Positions 41,248 through 49,568 of a stretch of 64,000 nt of DNA are shown here, piece after piece (within the stretch, counting starts at the first letter, position 1; the number at the start of each line of letters is the position of its first letter). Below the pieces are notes generated by a model. That model was given only the letters and a program-made list of their open reading frames with translations, was not told the origin of the DNA and did not search any database. The position numbers were made by a program, and so were the translations under genes. This DNA is from Modestobacter italicus (GTDB lineage Bacteria > Actinomycetota > Actinomycetes > Mycobacteriales > Geodermatophilaceae): contig NC_017955.1 of the NCBI RefSeq assembly GCF_000306785.1, positions 2,914,001 through 2,978,000 of the forward strand. The letters are read 5' to 3'.

Positions 41248-43730
41248 ACCCCGCCTCCTCGACGCGAACGGACACCATGACCGACACCACGGCCCGCACC
41301 GACAGCCGCCTGACCGACGCCCTGGCCGCCCTCTCACTGGAGCAGAAGGTCCAGCTGCTCACCGGCCGGGACTTCTGGAACACCTGGCCGATCGAGGAGA
41401 TCGGGCTGCGCCGGATCCTGGTCTCCGACGGCCCCTCCGGCGTGCGCGGCGAGGTCTGGGACGAGCGCGACCCCTCGCTGAACCTGCCCTCGGCCACCGC
41501 GCTGGCGTCGGCCTGGGACCCCGATATCGCCCGCCGGTACGGCGCGGCCGCCGCCGTCGAGGCCCGCCGCAAGGGCGTGGACGTCGTCCTCGGCCCGACC
41601 ATCAACCTGCACCGCTCGCCGCTGGGCGGCCGGCACTTCGAGGCCTTCAGCGAGGACCCGGTGCTCACCGCCGAGCTCGCCGCCGCCTACGTCACCGGCG
41701 TGCAGGACAACGGCGTCGGTGCCACCCCCAAGCACTACGTGGCCAACGACTTCGAGACCGACCGCTTCACCGTCGACGTCCGCGCCGACGAGCGCACCCT
41801 GCGCGAGCTGTACCTGCTGGCGTTCGAGAAGGCGGTCACCGAGGCCCGCGCGTGGCTGGTGATGAGCGCCTACAACGGCATCAACGGGGCCACCGCCACC
41901 GAGAACGACCTGCTGGAGACCCCGCTGAACAGCGAGTGGGGCTTCGACGGCGTCGTCGTCAGCGACTGGACCGCCGTCCGCAGCCTGGAGTCCGCGAGAT
42001 CCTCACAGGACCTGGTGATGCCCGGCCCGGTCGGCCCGTGGGGCGACGCGCTGGTCGAGGCGGTGCGCACCGGGGCGATCGACGAGTCGGTCGTCGACCG
42101 CAAGGTGCTGCGCATCCTCACCCTCGCCCAGCGGGTCGGCGCGCTGGAGGGCTCGCCGGCCATCGACCCGGTCTGGGTCGAGGACGGCGTGGCCCTGGCC
42201 CGCGAGGCCGCGGTCGAGGGCACCGTGCTGCTGGAGAACCGGGACGAGCTGCCCTGGGACGCCACATCGCTGCGGAAGGTCGCCGTCATCGGCAACAACG
42301 CCGCCGCGGCCCGCACCCAGGGCGGCGGGAGCGCCACCGTGCTGCCGGAGTACACCGTCTCCCCGCTCGACGGCGTCCGCGCGGCCCTCCCGGACGCCGA
42401 GGTCAGCTACTCCCTGGGCGCCGTGGTGCAGGACGGCCTGGTCGAGCTGCCGTTGGCCGAGCTGACCAACCCGGTCACCGGCGGGCCCGGGCTGCGCGCC
42501 CGCTTCCTCACGGCCGACGGTGCCGAACTGTTCGGTGAGGACCGCCGCAAGAGCGTGCTGGTCTACTTCGGCGGCGACGCCCCGATCGCCGCGGCAGCCA
42601 CCTACGAGCTGACCGCGCGCTGGACCCCGACCGAGTCGCAGACCGTCCGGCTGGGTTTCGCCCTCATCGGCGCCGCGCAGCTGTACGTCGACGGCGAGCT
42701 GCTCGTCGAGTCCGATCTCCAGCCCAGCGGCACCGACCTGGGTGCGGCGTTCATGAACCCGCTGACCGCCTCCGCCGAGGTCGAGCTGGTCGCCGGCAAG
42801 CCGGTCGACGTCCGCCTGGTGCACGACCTGAGCGCCAAGGAGGGCTTCGCCGCCCACGCGCTGTTCCTGCAGCTGGGCACCGAGCCGGCCGAGGTCGACG
42901 AGGACGCGCTGATCGCCGAGGCGGCCGAGGCAGCCGAGGCAGCCGACGTCGTTCTGGTCGTGGTCGGCACCAACTCGATCGTCGAGTCCGAGGGCTACGA
43001 CCGGGAGTCGCTGAGCTTGCCCGGCCGGCAGGACGACCTGGTCCGCGCCGTCGTGGCGGCCAACCCGCGCACCGTCGTCCTGGTCAACGCCGGCGCGCCG
43101 GTGCTGCTGCCGTGGCGGGACGACGTGGCCGCGCTGCTGCTGGGCTGGTTCGGCGGCCAGGAGTTCGGCAACGCCGTCGCCGACGTCCTGCTGGGCGTCG
43201 CCGAGCCGGGCGGCCGGCTGCCCACCACCTGGCCGGCCGCGGAGGCGGACGTCCCGGTGCTGTCCTGCACCCCGGTCGACGGGGTCGTGGAGTACACCGA
43301 GGGCATCCACATCGGTTACCGCGCGTGGCTGCGGTCCGGCGCCACCCCGGCCTACTGGTTCGGCAGCGGCCAGGGCTACACCTGTGTCGAGCTCACCGGC
43401 GTCGAGGCGCCGTCCCGGGCCCGGCCCGGGGAGATCGTGACGGTCAGCGTCGAGGTGGCCAACCGCGGCGAGCGCGACGGCAAGCAGGTCGTGCAGGTCT
43501 ATGCGGAGAAGCCCGACTCGACGGTCGACCGCCCCGTGCGCTGGCTGGTCGGCTCCGCTCCGGTGCGCGTGCCGGCCGGGCAGACCGCTCAGGTCGAGGT
43601 CGCCGTGCCCACCCGGTACCTCGCCCACTGGGCCGGCGGCTGGCAGTACGAGCCGGGCGTCTACCGGCTGCGGGTCGGGACCACCGCCGTCGAGCTGCCG
43701 CTGGAGACGACGCTGGAGGTCTCAGCGTGA
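41244..43730 (+). CDS. GH3 beta-glycosidase with PA14 insert (bgl-type)
   Basis: 828 residues (ATG 41244; ATG 41277 is an alternative). GH3 N-terminal barrel with KHYVAND (163-169) and nucleophile Asp241 in GVVVSDW. The (alpha/beta)6 domain carries a PA14 insertion (about residues 400-540: LRARFLTADGAELFGED, AAQLYVDGELLVES). A fibronectin-III-like tail follows (GEIVTVSVEVANRGERDGKQVVQVY). No signal peptide. Such three-domain enzymes remove terminal glucose, xylose or arabinose from oligosaccharides and plant glycosides; PA14-bearing forms are often active on decorated substrates. Start overlaps the ATPase stop (ATGA). Confidence 0.86.
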   Translation: MNPASSTRTDTMTDTTARTDSRLTDALAALSLEQKVQLLTGRDFWNTWPIEEIGLRRILVSDGPSGVRGEVWDERDPSLNLPSATALASAWDPDIARRYGAAAAVEARRKGVDVVLGPTINLHRSPLGGRHFEAFSEDPVLTAELAAAYVTGVQDNGVGATPKHYVANDFETDRFTVDVRADERTLRELYLLAFEKAVTEARAWLVMSAYNGINGATATENDLLETPLNSEWGFDGVVVSDWTAVRSLESARSSQDLVMPGPVGPWGDALVEAVRTGAIDESVVDRKVLRILTLAQRVGALEGSPAIDPVWVEDGVALAREAAVEGTVLLENRDELPWDATSLRKVAVIGNNAAAARTQGGGSATVLPEYTVSPLDGVRAALPDAEVSYSLGAVVQDGLVELPLAELTNPVTGGPGLRARFLTADGAELFGEDRRKSVLVYFGGDAPIAAAATYELTARWTPTESQTVRLGFALIGAAQLYVDGELLVESDLQPSGTDLGAAFMNPLTASAEVELVAGKPVDVRLVHDLSAKEGFAAHALFLQLGTEPAEVDEDALIAEAAEAAEAADVVLVVVGTNSIVESEGYDRESLSLPGRQDDLVRAVVAANPRTVVLVNAGAPVLLPWRDDVAALLLGWFGGQEFGNAVADVLLGVAEPGGRLPTTWPAAEADVPVLSCTPVDGVVEYTEGIHIGYRAWLRSGATPAYWFGSGQGYTCVELTGVEAPSRARPGEIVTVSVEVANRGERDGKQVVQVYAEKPDSTVDRPVRWLVGSAPVRVPAGQTAQVEVAVPTRYLAHWAGGWQYEPGVYRLRVGTTAVELPLETTLEVSA

Positions 43731-45262
43731 GCCGCGGCCCGAACCCGCTGGTCCCCGGGTTCAACCCCGACCCCAGCATCGTGCTGGCCGACGACGCGTA
43801 CTACCTGGTCACCTCGACGTTCGAGTACCTGCCGGGCATCCCGGTGTACCGCAGCACCGACCTGGCCGAGTGGACCCAGATCGGCAACGTGGCCACCCGC
43901 CCCGAGCAGCTGCTCATCGGCGACGTGCCCACCGGGCTCGGGGTGTGGGCGCCGACCATCCGGTACCGCGAGGGCACCTTCTACGTCATCGTCACCGTCC
44001 CGATGAGCCCCAAGGGCTGCGTGGTCTACACGGCCACCGACCCGGCCGGCCCGTGGGACGACGGCACGACCATCGAGGGCGTCAGCGGCATCGACCCGGA
44101 CCTGACCTGGGACGACGAGGGCGCCGCCTACGTCACCTTCTCCGGCATCAACTTCGACGGCGGCGGACACCTGGGGGTCCAGCAGGTGCGCGCGGACCTC
44201 ACGGCCGGCAAGGCGTTGGAGGAGCCACGCTCGCTGTGGTCGGGCACCGGGCTGAAGTTCCCCGAGGCGCCGCACCTGTACCACCGCGGCGACTGGTGGT
44301 ACCTGCTGATCGCCGAGGGCGGCACCGAGCGCGGGCACTCGGTGAGCGTGGCCCGCGGCCGCTCGCCGGAGGGCCCGTTCGAGGGGCACCCGGCCAATCC
44401 GGTGCTCAGCGCCCGCAGCACCCCGCGGCCGATCCAGAACACCGGGCACGCCGACCTGGTGGACACCCCCGACGGTGGGTCGGCGCTGGTGCTGCTCGGC
44501 ATGCGGCCGCTGGGCGCGACGGTGGCGTTCTCCCCACTGGGCCGGGAGACCTTCGTGACCGACGTCGCCTGGGTCGACGACTGGCCGCAGCCCGAGCCGG
44601 TGGAGCTCGCCCCGCGAGCGGGCACCTCCACCGAGGAGTTCGACTTCGCCGCCGGCGATCTCAGCGACCCCGGCTGGCTCGCCGTCCGCACCCTGCCCAC
44701 CGAGGTGGCCACGACGGACGGCGGCCGGCTGGTGCTGACCGGCGACGGCCGCACGATGGCCGACCGGCACCCGCGGTTCGTCGGCCGCCGGCAGCGGCAC
44801 CACATCTCCACCGTCGCCGTCCGGCTCGACGTGACCGCCGGCACCGGCGGGCTCGCGTCCCGGTACGACGAGCACTCCTGGTACGGCCTGGAGGCGCACA
44901 CCGACGGCGGCAGCACGACCGTCACCGCCCGGGCCCGGGTCTCCGGCCTGGCCCAGGACTGGACCGCGACGCTGCCCGCCGGCGAGGTCGAGCTGCGGAT
45001 CGAGACCCGGCTGCCGGCCGGCGGCTTCTCCCCCGAGGCCATGGGCGGGGACCGGATCCGGCTCGTCGCCGCGGCCGGCGGCGAGGACGTCGAGGTGACC
45101 GAACTCGACGGGCGGTTCTGGAGCGCCGAGGTCTGCGCCTCCTTCACCGGTCGCGTGGTCGGGCCGTACGCCGTCGACGGCACCGTGGCCGTCGCCGGCT
45201 ACCGCTACACCGGCTCGGAGAGCAGCGAGCAGCACCGCCCCGGCGAGGTCACCCCGCACTGA
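43727..45262 (+). CDS. GH43 beta-xylosidase/alpha-L-arabinofuranosidase
   Basis: 511 residues from GTG 43727 (GTGA overlap with the GH3 gene). Five-bladed propeller start NPLVPGFNPDPSIVLADDAYYLVTSTFEY gives the catalytic Asp (NPDPS); GIDPDLTWDDEG carries the pKa-modulating Asp; FPEAPHLYHRGDWWYLLIAEGG carries the acid Glu. A C-terminal beta-sandwich (about residues 315-505) is of the GH43 C2 type found in xylosidases. Cytoplasmic. It would remove xylose or arabinose from an imported oligosaccharide. Confidence 0.86.
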   Translation: MSRGPNPLVPGFNPDPSIVLADDAYYLVTSTFEYLPGIPVYRSTDLAEWTQIGNVATRPEQLLIGDVPTGLGVWAPTIRYREGTFYVIVTVPMSPKGCVVYTATDPAGPWDDGTTIEGVSGIDPDLTWDDEGAAYVTFSGINFDGGGHLGVQQVRADLTAGKALEEPRSLWSGTGLKFPEAPHLYHRGDWWYLLIAEGGTERGHSVSVARGRSPEGPFEGHPANPVLSARSTPRPIQNTGHADLVDTPDGGSALVLLGMRPLGATVAFSPLGRETFVTDVAWVDDWPQPEPVELAPRAGTSTEEFDFAAGDLSDPGWLAVRTLPTEVATTDGGRLVLTGDGRTMADRHPRFVGRRQRHHISTVAVRLDVTAGTGGLASRYDEHSWYGLEAHTDGGSTTVTARARVSGLAQDWTATLPAGEVELRIETRLPAGGFSPEAMGGDRIRLVAAAGGEDVEVTELDGRFWSAEVCASFTGRVVGPYAVDGTVAVAGYRYTGSESSEQHRPGEVTPH

Positions 45263-45309
45263 GCAGGTCCCCCGCCCCACCCCCACGACCCGAGGAGCTC
45301 GACCCCCGC

Positions 45310-47727
45310 ATGCGCCGGACCCCGTTCACCGCCGGTTGGCAGACCCGGCCGAAGGCCAGCCCCTTCGCCGAGCTGACCGGCGGCGCCCCGCCGTGGGAGC
45401 CGGTCACGCTCCCGCACGACGCCACCCTGGGCCGCGAGCGGGGTCCGGAGCACGGCGCCGCCTCGGGCTTCACCCCGGGCGGCACCTACGAGTACCGGAC
45501 GACGCTGGCGGCCCCGGCGGAGTGGCGGGACCGGACGGTGCTGCTGGACCTCGAGGGCGTGTACCGCTCGGCGCAGGTGTACGTGAACGGCGCACTGGCC
45601 GGGCAGCAGGCCGCGGGCTACACCGGCTTCACCGTCGCCCTCGACGACCACCTGCGACCCGGCGAGGACAACGAGATCCGGGTCGAGTGCCGCAGCCACG
45701 CCGACTCCCGCTGGTACGCCGGGGCCGGCATCCACCGGCCGGTGCACCTGGTCGTCGGCCCGCTGCTGCACATCGCGCTGGACGGCGTCCGGGTGACGAC
45801 CCCCGACGTCGACCGGGACCTCGCGCTGGTCGAGGTGGCGACGACCGTGGAGCACGAGGGGCGCGGGCTGCGCACGGTCACCGTGGTCACCGAGCTGCGC
45901 GACGCGGCCGGCACCGTGGTGGGGTCCGACCGGGTGCCGGTGACCGTCCGGCCGGGCGAGCCCGCGGTCGTGCGGCAGCGGATCCCGGTGCGCGAGCCCG
46001 CCTTGTGGGGGCCGGGCTCCCCCACCCTCCACACCGCCGCGGTCACGCTCGCCGACGGCGACGAGGTGCTCGACGAGGACACCGTCTCCTTCGGCATCCG
46101 CACGGTCACCGTCGACCCGCACCGCGGGCTGCGCATCAACGGCGAGCCGGTGCTGCTGCGCGGCGCCTGCGTGCACTCGGACAACGGCGTGCTCGGCGCC
46201 GCGGCGATCGACCGCGCCGACGAGCGCCGGGTCGAGCTGCTGCAGGCCGCCGGGTTCAACGCGCTGCGCAGCGCGCACAACCCGATGAGCCGGGCGGTGC
46301 TCGAGGCCTGCGACCGGCTCGGCGTGCTGGTGATGGACGAGCTGTCCGACGTCTGGACCGAGGGCAAGACCGACTTCGACTCCGCCCTCACGTTCCCCGA
46401 CTGGTGGGAACGCGACCTGGCGGCGCTCGTGCGCAAGGACGTGAACCACCCCAGCGTGGTCATGTACTCGATCGGCAACGAGATCCCCGAGGTCGGCAGA
46501 CCCTCCGGCGCGCTGTGGTCCCGGCGGTTGGCCGAGCGGGTGCGGCAGCTGGACCCGACCCGGCTGGTGACCAACGGGGTCAACGGCACGCTGAGCACGC
46601 CGTTCGACCCCGCGACGATGGCCCTGCCGTCGCCGGACGAGGTCGGCATCAACACGATGCTGGCCACGATGGGCGAGATGATGACGTCCATCGCGGCGTC
46701 GGAGACGGTCGGCAACGCCACCGCCGAGACCTTCGGCGTCCTCGACGTCGCCGGCATGAACTACATGGACTCCCGCTACGCGGCCGACCGCGAGCGGTAC
46801 CCGAACCGGGTCATCGTCGGCAGCGAGACCTTCCCGGCGCAGATCGACCGGCTCTGGCGGCAGGTGCAGGACCTCCCGCACGTGATCGGCGACTTCACCT
46901 GGACCGGCTGGGACTACCTCGGCGAGGCCGGCATCGGGCGGGTGTCCGACGCCGAGGACCCCGCCGCCGCGCAGCTCGCCGCGCCCTGGCCGTGGCTGGC
47001 CGCGTGGTGCGGCGACATCGACCTCACCGGGCAGCGACGTCCTGCCTCCTACTACCGGGAGATCGTCTTCGGCCTGCGCCGCGACCCCTACCTCGCCGTC
47101 GAGCGGCCCGAGCGGCACGGCCGCGAGCAGGTGCTCACCCCGTGGTCGTGGACCGACACGGTCGGCAGCTGGAGCTGGACCGGCGCCGAGGGGCGACCGG
47201 TGACCGTCGAGGTCTACAGCGACGCCGACGAGGTGGAGCTGCTGCAGGACGGCCGGTCGCTGGGCACCGCCCCGGCCGGTGAGGAGCACCGGTACCGGGC
47301 CACGTTCGAGGTCACGTTCACGCCCGGCGAGCTGACCGCGGTCGCCCGAACCGGTGGCGAGGAGACCGGCCGCAGCACGCTGCGGTCGACGACCGGCCCG
47401 GTGCAGCTCACGGTCGTCGCCGACCGGACGGCGATCCGCGCCGACGACACCGACCTGGCCCACGTCGACCTGGCCCTCACCGACGCCGCGGGCACCGTCG
47501 TCCTCGGCGCCGACCGCCAGGTCACCGTCGCCGTCGACGGGCCGGCCGTGCTGCAGGGCCTGGGCAGCGCGGCGCCGGCGACCGAGGAGTCCTACCTCGA
47601 CGAGGTGCACACCACCTTCGACGGCCACGCGCTGGCCGTCGTCCGGCCCACCGGGGCCGGTCCGATCACCGTGACCGCGACCGCTCCCGGGTGCGCCCCG
47701 GTGACCGTCCGACTGGAGGCCCGATGA
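45310..47727 (+). CDS. GH2 glycoside hydrolase (beta-galactosidase/glucuronidase type)
   Basis: 805 residues from ATG 45310 with GAGGAG upstream. Sugar-binding domain (GVYRSAQVYVNGALAGQQ), Ig-like domain, barrel (GEPVLLRGACVHSDNG) with acid/base Glu391 in GNEIPE and nucleophile Glu506 in VGSETFP, then C-terminal DUF4982- and Ig-like domains. It is separated from the GH43 gene by 47 bp, the only sizeable gap within the GH part of the operon. No signal peptide. Anomer and sugar (galactose or glucuronate) cannot be decided from sequence alone. Confidence 0.85.
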   Translation: MRRTPFTAGWQTRPKASPFAELTGGAPPWEPVTLPHDATLGRERGPEHGAASGFTPGGTYEYRTTLAAPAEWRDRTVLLDLEGVYRSAQVYVNGALAGQQAAGYTGFTVALDDHLRPGEDNEIRVECRSHADSRWYAGAGIHRPVHLVVGPLLHIALDGVRVTTPDVDRDLALVEVATTVEHEGRGLRTVTVVTELRDAAGTVVGSDRVPVTVRPGEPAVVRQRIPVREPALWGPGSPTLHTAAVTLADGDEVLDEDTVSFGIRTVTVDPHRGLRINGEPVLLRGACVHSDNGVLGAAAIDRADERRVELLQAAGFNALRSAHNPMSRAVLEACDRLGVLVMDELSDVWTEGKTDFDSALTFPDWWERDLAALVRKDVNHPSVVMYSIGNEIPEVGRPSGALWSRRLAERVRQLDPTRLVTNGVNGTLSTPFDPATMALPSPDEVGINTMLATMGEMMTSIAASETVGNATAETFGVLDVAGMNYMDSRYAADRERYPNRVIVGSETFPAQIDRLWRQVQDLPHVIGDFTWTGWDYLGEAGIGRVSDAEDPAAAQLAAPWPWLAAWCGDIDLTGQRRPASYYREIVFGLRRDPYLAVERPERHGREQVLTPWSWTDTVGSWSWTGAEGRPVTVEVYSDADEVELLQDGRSLGTAPAGEEHRYRATFEVTFTPGELTAVARTGGEETGRSTLRSTTGPVQLTVVADRTAIRADDTDLAHVDLALTDAAGTVVLGADRQVTVAVDGPAVLQGLGSAAPATEESYLDEVHTTFDGHALAVVRPTGAGPITVTATAPGCAPVTVRLEAR

Positions 47728-49568
47728 GCACGCGACGGACAGCCGTCACCCCCGAGGGGATCCGCTTCCGCGACCTGGACGGCGACGGGGTGATGGCCCC
47801 CTACGAGGACGCGCGGCTGTCGGCCGAGGAGCGGGCGGCCGACCTGCTGCCCCGGCTGTCGCTGGAGGAGAAGGCCGGGCTGCTGTTCCACACCATCCTC
47901 GGCGTGGGCGAGCCGGGTGAGCACGACGTGCCGGCCGGGTTCAGTCCGCACACCACCCGCGAGCTGGTGGGCGAGCGGCTGGTCAACCACCTCAACCTGC
48001 ACACGCTGCCCTCGCCGCGGGAGACGGCGCGCTGGGTCAACGCGGTGCAGGAGCTGGCCGAGCAGACCCCGCACGGGATCCCGGTCACCTTCTCCTCCGA
48101 CCCGCGGCACTCCTTCACCGAGAACAGCGGCATCTCGTTCGCCGCCGGCTCGCTGTCCCAGTGGCCCGAGAGCCTGGGACTGGCCGCGATCGGTGACCCC
48201 GAGCGGGTGCGGGAGTTCGCCGACGTGGTGCGGCGCGAGTACCTGGCGCTGGGGCTGCGGGCCGCGCTGCACCCGCAGGTCGACCTGGCCACCGAGCCCC
48301 GGTGGGGCCGGCAGGCACAGACCTTCGGGCAGGACGCCGCAACGGCCTCGGCGTTCGTCACCGCGTTCCTGCAGGGCATGCAGGGCGAGCGGCTCGGGCC
48401 GGACAGCGTGGCCTGCACGACCAAGCACTTCCCCGGCGGCGGTCCCCAGCGCGACGGCGAGGACCCGCACTTCCCCTACGGCCGCGAGCAGGTCTACCCC
48501 GGCGGGCGGTTCGACGAGCACCTCGAGCCGTTCCGCGCCGCCATCGCCGCCGGGACCAGCGCGATGATGCCGTACTACGGCCTGCCGGTCGGGTTGGAGC
48601 TGGACGGGCAGCCGGTCGAGGAGGTCGCATTCAGCTTCAACCGGCGGATCATCACCGGGCTGCTGCGCGACGAGCTCGGCTACGACGGCGTCGTGCTCAC
48701 CGACTGGGGCCTGGTCACCGACGCCGAGGTCTTCGGCAAACCGTTCCCGGCCCGCGCGTGGGGCGTGGAGCACCTGTCCCCGCTGGAGCGGACCGCCTTG
48801 ATCCTGGACGCCGGCGCCGACCAGTTCGGTGGCGAGACCCGCACCGACCTGGTGCTCGAGCTGGTGGCCAATGGTCGGGTCGAGGAGAAGCGGATCGACG
48901 AGGCGGTGCGCCGCCTGCTGCTGGTCAAGTTCTCCCTCGGCCTCTTCGACGACCCCTACGTCGACGAGGACGCGGCCGAGCGGGTGGTCGGAGCCGCGGA
49001 GTTCCGCGCCGCCGGGCACCGCGCCCAGGCCGAGGCGGTCACCGTGCTCGCCGGCACCGGCCTCCTGCCGATCGCCCCCGGCCGGCGGCTCTACGTCGAG
49101 GGGGTCGACCCCGCGGTCGCCGCCGGCTACGGCGAGGTCGTCGACGACCCGGCCGACGCCGACCTCGCGCTCGTCCGGCTGCAGGCCCCGTTCGAGCCGC
49201 GCGACGAGTACTTCCTCGAGGCGATGTTCCACCAGGGCTCCCTGGACTTCCCCGTCGAGGTGGTCGACCGGGTCACCGCGCTCGCCGCCCGGCTGCCCGT
49301 CGTCCTCGACGTCACCCTCGACCGGGCCGCCGTCCTCACCCCGTTCGACGGCACGGTGGCCGCGCTCACGGTCAGCTTCGGCTCCTCCGACGCCGCGCTG
49401 CTCGACGCGCTGACCGGCCGCATCCCCCCGCGGGGGCGGCTGCCGTTCGAGCTGCCCCGCTCCATGGACGCCGTGCGGGCCAGCCGGCCCGACGTCCCCT
49501 CCGACACCGCTGACCCGCTGTACCCGTACGGGTACGGCCTCGAGATCCCGGAGACCCCCCAGCCGTGA
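47724..49568 (+). CDS. GH3 beta-glycosidase, second type
   Basis: 614 residues. Begins with an EF-hand-like DLDGDGVMAPYED before the GH3 barrel; CTTKHFPGGG (about 231-240) and nucleophile Asp327 in GVVLTDWGL are intact. It has the two-domain architecture without PA14, so it is a different subfamily from the 41244 enzyme and is likely to have different specificity (beta-glucosidase or beta-xylosidase). Overlaps both flanking genes by 4 bp. Confidence 0.85.
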   Translation: MSTRRTAVTPEGIRFRDLDGDGVMAPYEDARLSAEERAADLLPRLSLEEKAGLLFHTILGVGEPGEHDVPAGFSPHTTRELVGERLVNHLNLHTLPSPRETARWVNAVQELAEQTPHGIPVTFSSDPRHSFTENSGISFAAGSLSQWPESLGLAAIGDPERVREFADVVRREYLALGLRAALHPQVDLATEPRWGRQAQTFGQDAATASAFVTAFLQGMQGERLGPDSVACTTKHFPGGGPQRDGEDPHFPYGREQVYPGGRFDEHLEPFRAAIAAGTSAMMPYYGLPVGLELDGQPVEEVAFSFNRRIITGLLRDELGYDGVVLTDWGLVTDAEVFGKPFPARAWGVEHLSPLERTALILDAGADQFGGETRTDLVLELVANGRVEEKRIDEAVRRLLLVKFSLGLFDDPYVDEDAAERVVGAAEFRAAGHRAQAEAVTVLAGTGLLPIAPGRRLYVEGVDPAVAAGYGEVVDDPADADLALVRLQAPFEPRDEYFLEAMFHQGSLDFPVEVVDRVTALAARLPVVLDVTLDRAAVLTPFDGTVAALTVSFGSSDAALLDALTGRIPPRGRLPFELPRSMDAVRASRPDVPSDTADPLYPYGYGLEIPETPQP